From Gnetum montanum (taxonomy: Eukaryota > Streptophyta > Gnetopsida > Gnetales > Gnetaceae), in NCBI GenBank assembly GCA_015680685.1, contig MNCI01022611.1, forward strand, positions 125,112-189,111: 64,000 nt of DNA. The letters run 5' to 3'. Below are positions 33,551 to 46,342 of the stretch, piece after piece. The stretch's first letter is position 1. Each line of letters begins with the position of its first letter. The translations under genes and the position numbers were made by a program. The notes beneath the pieces are model-generated. The model was not told the DNA's origin. It did no database searches and saw only the letters and a program-made list of their open reading frames with translations.

Positions 33551-35142
33551 AGATATTAATAAAGGTGTGCTTCATCTTCTTCCTAAGAATGGAGATCTTC
33601 AACATATTGATAATTAGAGGCCTATTACTCTTCTTAACAATACTTATAAAATTTTAGCTAAATGCATGGTTTATTGAATTTAGAAGATTATTGAAAATAT
33701 CATCAAACTTGAGCAAACTAGTCTTGCTAAAGGTAGAAATATCTTAAATAATGTTATTGTGGCTTAGGAGGAAATGTAGTGGGTTTTTGAGACTAACCTA
33801 GACATTGTTTTTATGAAGTTAGATTATGCCAAAGCTTATGATAGGATTGGATAGAATTTCATTATTGCTTATCTCTATAAATTGAGATTTGGTGATTATT
33901 TTATTCATCTTGTCCATATCTTACTCATTGATACTAATGCTCAAGTTTTTACTAATTTTGGATTAAGTTACTCCTTTTTTCTTTAATAGTTAGTTTGTCA
34001 AGGTTGTCCTCTAGCTCCCTATCTTTTTATTCTTATTGGAGACTTTCTTTCACATAATCTACATTATGATCTTCAAAGAAATTAAGGAAATTTCAATTGA
34101 TGATCAAGGTACGTAATTACTTAACATGCACTTTACAAATGATTTTTTTATCAACGATTCTCTACAATATATTAATACTCTTTTAGCTAAAGTGGAGGAT
34201 TACTACATGTTATCTAGCTCTTGGATCAATTAGTAAAAATCTATTGTTTATTGTAATGATAATATTAATGAGTGTGTTACTCTCAAACGTTGGAAAATCT
34301 TGAAAAAATATTCTATCTTCAAAACTTTCGGAATACCTTTTTCTTTTAAGCCTAATCTTACTGTTTTGTGAAATTATGTGGTTGATAAAATTGAAAAAAA
34401 AGCTCACACGTACTTGCAAAGTTTTAGTTATTAAGTAAATACTTCAATTAATTTATGTTTATTACTCTAGTTATTAGGCTCCTTCTCAAACTACTTATGA
34501 TAGAATTGACTGTATTATCTGTTAGTTTCTTTTGTCTACTAAGCAATATAGAAAAGGTTTTTCTAGAATTACTTAGGATATTTGCACTAGTTGCAAGAAA
34601 AATAGAGGACTTAGCCTTATTAATTATTATAACCAAGGTATTTTTCTTATTGTAAAATGGAGTGCAAAGTGCATTAATGAAGATGATGTTTGGATGCTCC
34701 TTTTAAGAAATAGACTTGTGCAAGGAAAACCTAAGAATAATAAAAGTTGGTTATTTAATAACTTTCTTCATTATCTTCTTTTTCCGTAGGTCATTTCTAT
34801 TTCTAGTTTTCTAAATCTTAAACAAATTTAGAAGGCATGGTGTAAGCTTAGTAAATATTGAAATTACAATAATATTACAGTTTCAAAAGATATGCTTATG
34901 CAATTAGTCCATGGTGGTTTTCTTTTAATGAAAGAGCTTGGGCTACTAATGTATCTAAATTGTGTACCACTTGAAGCAAATTTGGTATCACCATAGTTTC
35001 TGGTCTATGTATGCATGATAGATGGATTACTTAAAATGAAGCATCTAGCCTCAATGGTTTGAATAGAAAGAGGAAAAAGAATTTTGAAAAATTAATTTCT
35101 AATCTTAAAAAATTATTTAAAGTTAATAACAGTTTCTATCCA
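33551..35142 (+). pseudogene. L1-type LINE reverse transcriptase remnant, left piece (LINE-1)
   Basis: The reading begins VLHLLPKNGDLQHIDN*RPITLLNNTYKILAKC, which is the start of the plant L1 reverse transcriptase. It continues with MKLDYAKAYDRIG (about 33818) and CQGCPLAPYLFIL (about 33995). A second-strand region with FKTFGIPFSF and FNRKRKKNFEKLISNL-like sequence reaches the junction with element C. Many stops are present. The part left of 33551 was separated by element Z. Confidence 0.75.
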
Positions 35143-36810
35143 TTCCTACGATGCTCCAACAAACTCTTGTGCATTTGGGTCTCCAAGGACTTCATGCTGA
35201 GTACATTATACAAGTAATGCTAAGGATTATCATCCCATTGAGGCCCAACATCTAAGGGATCAATAGCTAGAACAACACTATGAATCTACGAAGGGAAAGT
35301 GATTCAATGATTTCCCATACCTACAGTACCAAAAAGATGATGGAGAACCCTTCTTTGGGGATTTTCCATTTAGTGAAATTTTTCTCTTTGACTTTGGTGA
35401 AGGAGGTAAAAATCAAAACTTGCAATCCATGATCCACAATCCTGGTTCTAGCAAGAATGGCTCCAATGACAAAGAAGGATCCAAGGAGGAGAGTTAGGAT
35501 AGGGATGCAGATAATAAACAAGATGATGATTGTGACCATGATCACCAAAGAGGGGGTTGCAAGCACCATGATGGTGCTAGTCCTCCTTCTTCTTCACCTT
35601 CATCGTTATCTTCTTTCTCTTCTAGCTTTGATTGTAACCATATGAGGTGCATTCATGATGGAGGTGATCGACAGGACTGAAATGATTGAAAGGACATTCA
35701 AGCAAGTCAAGACCAAGGACATGGGTGTTTAAAAGAGAACCACCACCATGAATGAAGGGGTAGCAGAGCACATCATAGGCACCAGAATCATGGCCTCAAT
35801 GAGCCTTTGCTTACTACTCGGAGTATGCTAAACATTGAAGAGATAGTGAAAATCCCTACAAGGCACATTAAGGATAGTCAGATTAAAAGGCTAGACATGA
35901 ACAATATCCTTAGGTTCAAAGGGGGATATAACTTAGATCTACATAACCATATCTAAGATTTTCAAGATGTATGTGCCTTACAAAATATAGAAAATGAGTG
36001 GCAAAAGCTTAAGTTGTTCTCTAGGACACTCATTAAAGAAGCAAAAAATAGGTACTCGTCCTTAAAAATGGAATCTATCCAATGGTGGAGTATAATTCTT
36101 AAACTATTCAATGAAAAGTCTTAGACGTACTCTCAAGTGTTCAACTTGAGGAGGTAGATCCAAGGAGTAAGCGACACATGAACCCTTGGATGCTGCCATG
36201 GGTTGATACTATTCCTTATTTCATAGATATCTGGGCCATGATTACTCTCAACTGAAACAACTTTGTCATATTGTAGATGGGCTTCAATTAGAAATGAGGA
36301 GAACTCTTGGCATTTGTGCCCAAGGGTGATTGTCAAAATTAAGGGCCCATCAGATCCAAAGGTTTATTGAGTAGGTAGCGAAAGAAGAAGGAAAATTAAG
36401 AAAACAAGAAAGTGTAAAAGAGTACAACCATGATCCTTCCATTCACAAGAGGGGGGTTTGACTTTGTGATAGTGAGAAAGAATCATCACTTGATGAGGTG
36501 GTGGACCAGAAAACCTTACCACTTTAAAAATTTACCTCTACAATTTTGGCAAAGGTTGATTAGTTATGGGACTCCATGGATAGCCGACTTCAAGCTATCC
36601 TAAAAATTATTGAAGAGTCCAAAGAAAAAGGTAGTAATTGTGATTGCAGGAGATGCAAGGAAGCTAAATGTGCCCATCAAAGAGGTAAGGACAAGATTGC
36701 TACAATAGAGGAAGTTGCGGGAATCAAATCAGATGATGATGGTGGGTGTGACATTTGCCATTATGAACATCCTAAGGAATGTTGTCCCATTGTGTCACAC
36801 TTATAAGAGT
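35143..36810 (+). pseudogene. Element C gag remnant
   Basis: Aligns with unit B gag from its CTTCCTCAATGCTATATC segment. It shows DYHPIEAQHLRDQ-like sequence and a Ser-rich tract (35588-35630). A Cys/His-rich end at 36576-36806 contains CDCRRCKEAKC and CDICHYEHPKECCP, which may be a zinc-binding region unlike the simple CCHC knuckle. Stops break the rest. Confidence 0.55.
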
Positions 36811-37539
36811 CTAGTGTGTATGCTCTGAATCCATGACTAGCACAAAGGAAAACACCTATAAGATTACCTTATCCTCCAGGAAATTCTAGGTAATTCCAAT
36901 AGCAACAACAATATTATCCAAGTGGAACTCCTCTACAACCATATAAGCAAGATTAATAGTGCCAACATCCACAATCATGGGCACTGGCACCACCAAGGAA
37001 GTAATACCCTTACAGACAACCTAATCCATATGGGTATTACATTCAACAGCCTTTATCCCCACATGACTCTTCCAATCACATTTCTACTTTCCAACCTCAC
37101 TACTATTTTACTAATTATTATTGAACTCATTCTCCACATGCAAGGATGGATACCACCTTTTACCCTTATCCTCCTCCTAGTCCTACACATCTTCCTCCAC
37201 CCTCAACATAGCTACCACTTGCTCCATCTATGTAGGGTGAACTCCTAGCTTAATTGCAACAATGTAATGCCACCAGGGCCATTAATCTACAACTATTTCA
37301 TCAACCGAGTGGTTTAGATACCTGATCTAAGAAAAGACCTTTCTTCCAATCCAATAATCTACCTAAGCTCTCACATACACCTTTGGTTGGCAACGCTATT
37401 TCTCCATCTCCCTCTATATCAAATTCCTTCGAGTCCCCTTCAAATCAAATATCATCTACAATCCATACTATTATGCTTACTTGTGTCGTATTTGATTGGA
37501 TCCATGCTGGCAACCTTCTTAAGAAATTAGCTAATCTTG

Positions 37540-37967
37540 GGAGTCCTCTTATTTATTTGTAGATTGCTGCGAATGAACCATGTAAAGCTCTTCTTGATTC
37601 AAGTTCCAGTGTCAACCTGATTTCTCATGAAATGTATATTGCATGGAACCTACCTCCTCTCAAGAAGAGTAATATCAAATTAGAATTGGTAAACCAGTCC
37701 ATCATTGTTCCATTAGGATTGGTAGAAGACATTGTGACCACTGTTTGTGGGTGGTCTTATCATGTTGATTTCCTAGTAATCAAGGTGGAGAACTATAAAG
37801 AGAACTTCCCAATCATCATGGCAAGGACATGGCTATGCACTATTGATCTAAGAATGGACATCAAAGATCTTTCCCTAAAAATATCTAAAGAAAATGCATT
37901 TAAAAAGATCGAGAAGAACCAAGTCCCATGCATCATGTATAGCGATATAGGATGCAATTGTGTGTAG
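37540..37967 (+). pseudogene. Element C retropepsin-like protease
   Basis: ALLDSSSSVNLISHEMYIAWNLPPL carries the catalytic Asp, with the usual Gly changed to Ser. A hydrophobic run (YHVDFLVIKVENY) and NFPIIMARTWLCTID follow, matching the C-terminal half of plant gypsy proteases. The main part is open for 111 codons (37632-37967), better kept than in B. Confidence 0.65.
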
Positions 37968-38498
37968 AAAATTTAGTATGTTAAGTGAGCATCTATCTCT
38001 ACATGCAAGCAATGTGCACCAAAAGTAGATATTCAAAGGTGTCTATATGCAGTAGCCACAAAACAAGAGAGCACCCAGTGGCTGATCACTGATTCTAAAA
38101 GCAGCACACTTTGCATGGAACCTACTGAGAGCCTAACATGTGCATATGTTGCAAGCATGAATGAACTAGAACAAGTTCTTCACAAACTCTCTAATACTGC
38201 AAATGATGATACCTATTGGGGAGAGTTGGAAATTCTTGAAATTTTCAAGCACAAGCCCCTTGAATTACAAACTCTACCTACTAGCATGAAATATGTATTC
38301 TTAAAAAATGGGAAGCTGATAATAATCAATACCAATCTTGCTCCAAAATAGAAACAAATGCTATTAAATGTGGTTGAAAAATAGTCAACAACCTTTACTT
38401 GGTCATATTCTAAAATCATAAGGATTGATCCTAGGATATGTTAGCATTGTATCTACACTAATCCAGCCATGAAGCCAAAGAGGTAGCCATAGAGGTGA

Positions 38499-39770
38499 TT
38501 GAACCCTAAACTAAAGCAAATCATCAAGGAGGAAATTGAACAACTCCTCAAGGTAGGGTTCATCTATCCCATTGCGAATGGCAAGTGGGTTAGCCCACTT
38601 GTGATTGTGCCAAAGAAAGATGAAAAGTGGCGGGCTTGCATCGATTTTTGGTTGTTGAATATGACAACATTCAAGGAGTATTTTCTATTGTCATTCATTA
38701 ATCAAGTGTTAGACATAATATATGGGCATTACTTTTACAGTTTTTTGGATGGTTATAGTGGCTATAACCAAATCCAAATTGCGCCAGAGGACAAAGCCAA
38801 AACAACATTCACAAGTCCCTAGAGAACTTTTGCATATCATAAGATGCCTTTTGGTCTATGCAATGCTCCTGCTACATTCCAATGCATGGCCTTAATCATT
38901 TTATAGTAGTAAATTGATAATGGTGTGAAAGTCTTCATAGATGACTTATCCACCTATGGAGCTGCATTTGAGCAAGCCCTGGCCACCTTGAGCAAGTACT
39001 GAAAAGATGTGTTGAGACAAATCTTAGGCTTAATTGGCAAAAGAGTCATTTGATGGTCTAGGAGAGTATTATATTGGGGCATAGAATATCACAAGAAAGA
39101 ATTGAGGTTGACCTTTAAAAAATTAGGTTCATCCAAGGAATAACCCATAAACCAGAAACCATCAAAGATGTTTGGTCATTCTTTGGACACACTGGCTATT
39201 ACCGACGATTCATAGAGAATTTTTCTAAGATCACAAAATTGTTGGTTGAGTCGACAAAGAAAGATGCTCTATTTTTTTAGACCATAGAATGTGAAAAAGC
39301 ATTCCAGCAACTGAAGTAAAAACTTATAAAAACCCTAATTCTATAGGTACTTGACTGGTCCAGACCATTTCATGTTATGATGGATGCATCAAATTATGCC
39401 TTGGGAGCTATGCTTATGTAGTTGGATGACAAGAAACATCCATATTACATCCACTATGCAAGCTAAAACATTATGGGTGCACAACTAAACTACACCACAA
39501 AAGAAAAAGAATTGATGTTAGTGGTGTTTACTCTAGAGAAGTTCATGCATTATGTGCTTTAATAAAAAGTGTTTGTGCACATGAATCACAAGGCTATCTA
39601 CTTCCTGATGAACAAGCCAACAGTGAGCCCCTCTGTCATACGGTGGCTAGTGATCTTACAGGAATTCGATCTTACAATGGTAGATCGAAAGAAAATTGAG
39701 AATGTGTTTGTTGACCACTTGTCTTAGTTGCAATGGGACAATAAAGAGGATGAAAGCCCACTATCTAATC
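38499..39770 (+). pseudogene. Element C reverse transcriptase and RNase H
   Basis: A 107-codon open start (38499-38822) carries IKEEIEQLLKVGFIYPI, VIVPKKDEKWRACIDFWLLN and FLDGYSGYNQIQIAPED. After a TAG come FAYHKMPFGLCNAPATFQ and the active site FIDDLSTYG (near 38934) with both Asp residues. RNase H follows (DASNYALGAML, YTTKEKELMLVVFTLEKF; 39380-39570). A frame change near 38890 and stops inactivate it. Confidence 0.75.
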
Positions 39771-41040
39771 TATTTTCTATTGAATTCCTCTTTTCTAGGG
39801 CTATAATTGAACAATTGCCCACTAAGCCTAAATGGTATGATGGCATTCTCACCTATCTTTTCACCCAGGAGATGCCATAAGGATTGCACCACCAAAAGAA
39901 ACAATAGTTTCTTCACTATGTAAAATGCTTCATGGAGATCAATAAACACCTCTACAAGATGTGTGTCGATGGCCTAGTTCATTGGTGTGTCCCTGATACT
40001 AATCAATTGCATATTCTCTAGGATGCTCATGAGGGTCCTTGTGGGGGCCACTATGCTCGGAGATGCATGGCCATTAAAATCCTAATGGTAGGGTACTATT
40101 GGCCAACAATCATTTGGGATGCTCATTAATATGTCCACTCTTGTGAATGCTACTAATGAGATGATGGAGTGATTGCTATAATGTAGGGACCTCAACAGTG
40201 GATTCAACCATTGGAATCCTTCGACATCTAGGGCATTGATTTCATGGATCCCATCACATCTATGTCAAATGGAAAGGTGTACATCATAGTTGCTATTGAC
40301 TATATTGTACAAAATGGATAAAAGCAATAGTTGTCACCAACTATACATCTTCTATTGCTACTTGGTTTATACAATAGAATGTTGTAAATAGGTTTGGTGT
40401 GCCACATCTATTAATTTCTGACAATGGAACCCACTTTATAGGCACTACCTTTTAGAAATTTATGCAATGCTTGGGGGTTGAACATAAACTAACAACACCC
40501 TACCAACCCCAAGCCAATGGTCAAGCTGAGGTTACAAATAGGGAAATCACAAAGATACTAATGGGAACTATCAACAAATATAGGAGGGGTTGGAGCACAA
40601 AACTCAAAGATGCCCTCTAGGCCTACTGCTCAACATGGAAACTTCCTATAGGTTATTCTTCCTATGAGCTCGTGTATGGAAAGTTACTGACATTTCGTAT
40701 TCAATCTAAGCTTTATACACTTTCAATAGCATGTGAAATTGACCTTGACTTAAGTCTAGCACAAAAAGAAAAATTAATAAATTTTAACTTGCTAGATAAA
40801 AATTGATTGGTGGCCTTGTCATCTAATGAGTTACACAAGGCATTCAACAAAAAGCACCATGACCTTAAAATTAGGAAAGTTAAATTTTAACTGGGAGATA
40901 AGGTTCTCTACTGGAACCCCACAAATGTACCTCAATGAACTAAGTTCCATACATTGTGGGAAGGACCTTATATCATCTATGAAACTTTCTCTTCTAGGGC
41001 CATGATGATCTACAAACCTAAGAGCCTAGATAAGAAATAG
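39770..41040 (+). pseudogene. Element C integrase
   Basis: Linker with WYDGILTYLFTQEMP, zinc-domain block HEGPCGGHYARRCMAIKIL (about 40030), IDFMDPI, AIDY, LISDNGTHF and YQPQANGQAEVTNREI are visible. The catalytic Asp, Asp and Glu are present, but the frame is broken by stops and a shift near 40300. A C-terminal RKVKF*LGDKVLYWNP segment is at 40875-40920. Confidence 0.7.
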
Positions 41041-41954
41041 TTGGTCAACATATAACAAGTCAAACCTTTCCACAAGCCTAAGCCAACTAATGCAACAAAT
41101 GCCTCATCAGATGAACAACCATGCTCAATCTTTTGGATCTCCTCCTTTTAACTTAGTCATGGAAAAGATGGCCATCCATGCTAATTATATAAGCAGCTCC
41201 TTAGTTTTTCATCTTTTTGTTTTACACATTTTTGTTTTTCACATTGTTACTTTTACAACTTTTTGTTTTACACATTCTTTGTCTTACATATTTTTGTTTT
41301 TATATTATTAATTTTTTAGGTTTTTGTTTTACAACATCGTTAGTACATTTTATTTTTCTTAACTATTTTACAATTTCTTATATATTTTTCTTTATTTGGA
41401 TATGATTTTCTTATTATGTTTTAATAATAATGTGCCTTATTGCCAATAGGGTACAATGTGCTTAATTGATGTGAGCATGTGCTATCTAATTATTTGATTG
41501 TTGGTGTCTAGATTCTAGCTTTGAATTTTGTTACTAATGACCAAGACATGGTTTCTTTTTCATGAAATAGGCAATGAGTCCATAACATCCACCCATTCAC
41601 AAACTCTATGGTTTTCCTTGTTCTAGAAGTGTGAGCTCTCTTTTTCATTAATACAACCATAATGAACTTATGAATTTGGTAGTTTTTGATTTTGGAAAGG
41701 ATTCAAAGGTTTGGATAGGGTGTGACTTCAAGGGGATTCAATACTCTTTGTGCCTTTCTGCTTACTTGGGTGCATGTGTGTTTTCATGGATTTCTTACCA
41801 TTTTGTGTCAACCAATAACAAGAAGTTGAATAAGTCTTTGCATGGTGTGGTTCCCATAAAAAAAATAAAAAAATGATTGGAATTCAAAGCATGCCCCTTA
41901 GACAAAATAAATGGGCTACAAGCATTAGTTATGGAACTAGAAATACATGTTACC
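41041..41954 (+). other. Element C 3' untranslated region, left part
   Basis: Non-coding. T-rich TTTTGTTTTACA-type repeats (41190-41345) match those of unit B at 23030-23130. One hairpin unit (about 41832-41910) matches the B triplet. The sequence breaks off at the D insertion and resumes at 47186. Confidence 0.6.
41950..41954. other. Left target-site duplication of element D (TTACC)
   Basis: TTACC lies directly before D's left LTR and is repeated exactly at 47181-47185. Confidence 0.85.
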
Positions 41955-42768
41955 TGATGAGTGGCGAGGTACCCCTACACTCAACCATACGAATACGAGC
42001 ATTTTCACTCACGATCCGGTCGAACTCCGCAGATGAACTAGTTGTGGCACCTAGACAGTTAGCCTTAGGTCACAGTTTGCTATCTTCCCATTTGGACTAG
42101 TATTATATTTGTCACGTATCGTTTAGTCCAGAGTGAGGTGTGTGATGGGTTTTCTAATCTAATGCTACTCCTGAAGGCAATAGAAAGTAATATTATCTAA
42201 GCTAAGAGAGAAAGGGTAAAAGAATCTTATCTAGCCTAACTGCAATGAGCATCGATTCCTTGATTATCCATACACATCTTAGACTTCATGCATGACTACC
42301 ATTGGGATCACCAAGCGCAGATCCTAGGTACGCCACTGGGTTACCAAGTAATCATACTTAAATGCTCGTAATCAAGTCATACTCATTCCGTGTTCTAATG
42401 TGAGTTTAAAGGTGAGAGAGACTAATTAGGAAAGTAGTAAATAATAATTAAATAAATAAATAAATAAATTGAATGCTGCAATGATGAAGTAATCTCAATC
42501 TTTATTTCTGGTCATGTGCGTGTCCAAGTACATCACACTCGAATAAAGGATGGCGTACAATTACATTCACCACACTGCGAGCATACACGAGAAAATAATC
42601 TATCTCTAGAGGGATCAAACTGCCAAAGTTTTGCTACTGTATAACTCTAATATCTAATACAAGGGAGAGTCACCTCTTATTTATAGAATTGGCGATGGAC
42701 TGCGATATTGTGTACGTGATATCGCGGGGGATGCGATATTGTGGCTAATGCAATATCGCGTCCCATCA
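41955..42768 (-). repeat. Element D 3' LTR (814 bp)
   Basis: Read on the minus strand it starts TGATGGGACGCG and ends CGCCACTCATCA. CTATAAATAAGAGG is at about 42675-42690, and upstream of it are GCGATATC subrepeats. It differs from the 5' LTR mainly by substitutions and one fewer subrepeat. Confidence 0.85.
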
Positions 42769-42792
42769 TACCCCCACGACTGAATGAAAACT
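42769..42792 (-). promoter_or_regulatory. Polypurine tract of element D
   Basis: On the minus strand TCATTCAGTCGTGGGGGTA directly precedes the LTR. The same AGTCGTGGRGGTA sequence precedes the LTR of element C (about 48352-48364) and, with changes, unit B. Confidence 0.7.
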
Positions 42793-42931
42793 CGTCCTTG
42801 AGTTATAGTGATTACATAGTGGATAGGTATGGCATTATTAGATGGAAAAATGGAATGATGCTGCAATGTGGGAAGAAAGCAAAATAAAGACACAACACAC
42901 AAAATATGCTATAACTACAAAAATTTGGAAC

Positions 42932-45697
42932 TCATGTAGTTCCTGGTGGTGGTGGCTCCTCCATTAGTGCCTTCCCTTTATCTTATGCTCCATGTTTTGA
43001 GGCTTGATGGCATTGAAGTATGGCCTAGAGCTGCTCCTCTTCAGTCCAAGGGTCTTGTGCCATCCATGCTAATGTTCCAATGTTTGATGGAGTCGGCACC
43101 TCCCACAGATAGGGTAGTTGCGGGAACATTTGGTTAGCCTTGACATACCAAGCCGCGAACACCCGTCGTTCCTCCTCATAGGCTCTAGCTTTGTTCTTGT
43201 TTTTGTGAAGGTCCATTAGCTGTCGAGCCAAGTCAGTTGTGACATCTTTCTGTCCTTGGTAGTTGGCTTTTACCACCTCATGTTCAGAATTTGCAACATC
43301 CAGTTTTTCTAACAGCTTCTTACGTTCTACAAATTCTGCTTCGTATTTGATGTGGGTGGTTGCTACCTACTGCTTGAGCTCTGACCTTGGGCACCTTGCT
43401 ATTAACATGGAAAGGTTGGCATATATTAGGTTTGCCAACTCCATGTACTCTGTCAAGTCCTAAATCTACAGGTCCCGGTTCTTAACTTTTGCTTGGTGGG
43501 CAAAGGCATATGTGTCTAATATGGCCCACCAATCAATGTGTTGAGCACTAATAGTATTGATTTGGGCCTTGGCCATATGGATCTCCTTTTCAAGGATATG
43601 TTTATACATCCCCACCTAATTGCAGAAGTGCTCCTTCAACTTCTCATGTATTTTAGCCTCGTTCTACCACGCATTGATCTCAATTGCTGACTTTTGACAA
43701 ATGGCGCATACCTCCTCCATCGAGAGGGTTCGATTTTCTCTGGATAAACAGCTCACATCATGGTTGACCCAGATGAATTGTTCTCGTAATTGATGAAAGT
43801 GTTCATCGAGAACGTTCTTTTGCTTTTCTACAGTGGTCAACTAAAGATTGTCTACAACCAGCTGCTTGTTTTCTTCCTGTAAGGCTTTGAGTGCCTTAAG
43901 ATGCACATGGGTTTGCGCTTGTGCTACAGAGGCATCCCAAACAGCCTTCTCCTTTTCATCCACTACCCTTTTATTCTCCTCTATTAATTTGGTTAGTTGC
44001 TCGGTTCTAAAGTTTTCTAGCTGGTCTAGGGAAACAAATTGCAAAGGGTCCCGCTGTGCTGCTTGTAAGGCCACAAGCTACTCTTGTAGTTTCTACACTT
44101 CAACTTTAGCATGCTCTACCCTTACTTCTATTAAGACCAACTTCCCCTTTGTGGAAATGAGGTCTGACTGAATTGCTGTTACATCTTGAGGGATGTCAAA
44201 CAGGGACGTCATTACTTGCCCTATTTGAAGCAATCTATCAAGCACATCCTCATGTTCTGCAGGAGTCATTGAGGTTTCGGCCAAAGTTTGAGCATCCTGT
44301 GCTCCTAAGAGATATGCTAGTGGAACAACAGCTACATTGAAGGACTCTTTGATGTGGTCTACGACCACATCTGCAGCTCTCGCAGCATTTTGGTGTTGCA
44401 TGACCACCACAGTGGCCCCTTCACGAGTCTCTAACTGCACCTGGAAAGATGTTACATTTCTTGAGATCTGTTGTGACCATCTACTTTCCCCTCCTCCTGT
44501 GTAAATGGATACTTCCCCCTTTGTGCGATCCAACGAAACAGTAGGCTACCTGGCATCATCGATGACGCGGAAGAGGTTTGCATCATCATGACTTCCCCAA
44601 CTGACCATCTCAGCAATGGCCCTAAGATGACTCATTGATAGTCTATAGGCTTGCAGCAGTGGCGGCTAATCCTAGCCTATGCTAGGCCCTGCTTCTTGTT
44701 GTTGGCTGGGACTCGTGGCTAGAGGTTGACTAGGTCCAGCCATATGTTCTTCTTCTTATTCTAGTCCCAGCTCTTCGCTAATGCTTTTTCTTGGAGCTGG
44801 CGCCTTTAGTAATTTAACATATGAAGTAGTTTGGGCTTTTCAGAGGACATCATTGGTATATCCCCGAATACCAGCACATCAACAAAGCTTTTTAATAAAA
44901 CAGGGGAAAGGCAGTGCCATCTTCCCTATCTTTCGTTCTTCGAACCGCCTCAGGATCTCTGTCAAATATAGATGGGGTAGGTTAGCATTAACCTTTCTCA
45001 TCAACACTGCACATTCTCTAGCCACACACGTCGATATTCTTTTTAGGCCCTTTGTGGGGAAGAGGTGATATGTTCAAATTTTGAAATAAACCCTCTCTTT
45101 TGTCATCAATTCACCAAATGCTTTATCTCTACCATAAGCCTTCTCCAACCAATCCTTTTGCACATCGGGATCTGAACAGGTGGATAACCAAGCAACCTCG
45201 GGCCCTGTATTCGAAAGGTTTAACACTTCCGAAATGGCCTGCGCAGAGAAGTCAACTATCACACCACAAATATTAATAGTGGTGCCTTACTCCGTATTGT
45301 GCTAAAATTGGTACGTCTCTCCTAGGTACTAGGCACCGCTTTCAGAGAGGATAGGCCATAATGGAGACCCTTTAAGGTGATCCCTAACAGCCTCAAGAGT
45401 GAACTTTGTGAATGATTTAAAGTTCAATTCCACAATCACCACAACGAATGTGGACATCGCATGGATAGCCTGAACACAATCTTGGGGCAACATGAGTTGT
45501 TGTCCCGGTTCAGGCATTGCAGCAACTCCTCCTTCTGCCTGCCCGAACCATCCAGTAGGAGGTTCATCTTGATGAATGTTGAATGATTGCTCCTCCTATT
45601 CTGAATGTTATCCAACAGGTCTTTGTCTTCCACCTCTCCGAGCTCATTTGCTTCCACCTTGGGTAGGACCTTCCTGTTGTCCACGTTTCGAGGCCAT
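42932..45697 (-). pseudogene. Element D single frame of 921 codons, uncharacterised, no pol domains
   Basis: From ATG at 45697 (MASKRGQQEGPTQGG...) to TGA at 42932-42934 one frame runs 2766 nt with no net frameshift. By hand I count about 22 internal stops, about 15 of them TAG. The N-terminal part has KDWLEKAYGRDKAFGELMT (near 45120) and, near 44880-45040, ISTCVARECAVLMRKV then MALPFPCFIKKLC. This resembles the 'putative plant transposon protein' domain of other plant non-autonomous elements, a resemblance from memory only. The C-terminal half is Gln/Glu/Lys-rich and probably coiled-coil (LTKLIEENKRVVDEKEKAVW; ALQEENKQLVVDNL). A gag-like role is possible but unproven. Confidence 0.6.
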
Positions 45698-46342
45698 CTA
45701 TAATCACACGGGCCAAGCGTTAGTAAGGTCGTTTTTGAAGTTAAGTTATACCTTACTGCTTGCCTTAATTAATGATCTCATGTTATCACGTGTGATAGTG
45801 CCCGAAAGTTTGTAATAATGAGTCCTGTGACTTAGGTGGTTTCCATTTTAGTTTCCCAGTATACCTAGGAATTAAATGATTTTTAGGCACAATTATTCTA
45901 AGTGTTATAGTTAATTACCATAGTTGATGTCCTTTGGGCGATGATAAATTTCAAAAAATTTAGGCACTTTTCGGCAAGTGTCCCTCCCCCACGACTAAGT
46001 TGAACACTCTGAGTTCAAACAGGTTTAAACGGAATTCAAATCAGAGTACTAGTGAGCGAGATATAGTGAGAAACATAAGGGTCACTCAATCGCAAGTCGC
46101 AGAGAAGAATTTCAAAAACTCTCCTCGTGTGAATGACAAAATGATGTTAAGTGTTGTGTGGGGTGGGGGGGGGGGGGGGGGGGGGGTTGACCTATTTATA
46201 GGTGGCGGGGACACGATATCACATACAATACATCGCGTACGCAATATCTCGTCCCTAGTAATGTGAGGCACAACAAAAAGACCAAATTTTGAAGGGATTT
46301 TCTTGAAATTAACGTTGGAAATTGAGGACATTATGGTGCCAA
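45698..46342 (-). other. Element D primer site and leader, with an internal promoter-like block
   Basis: The leader begins TTGGCACCATAATG on the minus strand, a degenerate Asp-tRNA-like primer site. Bases 46192-46262 then repeat LTR-type features: GATATCGCGTACGC-like subrepeats followed by CTATAAATAGG. A run of 22 G on the + strand lies at 46165-46186, and AGTCGTGGGGG, like the polypurine tract, is near 45985-46000. Confidence 0.5.

Noticed and set aside
43848-44171. Plus-strand frame of 107 codons inside element D
   Set aside because: Antisense shadow of the Gln/Glu-rich part of D's minus-strand frame.
42932-45697. TAG stops as programmed readthrough or recoding
   Set aside because: Stops of all three kinds occur, and related elements in the window show the same decay pattern in plainly dead genes.
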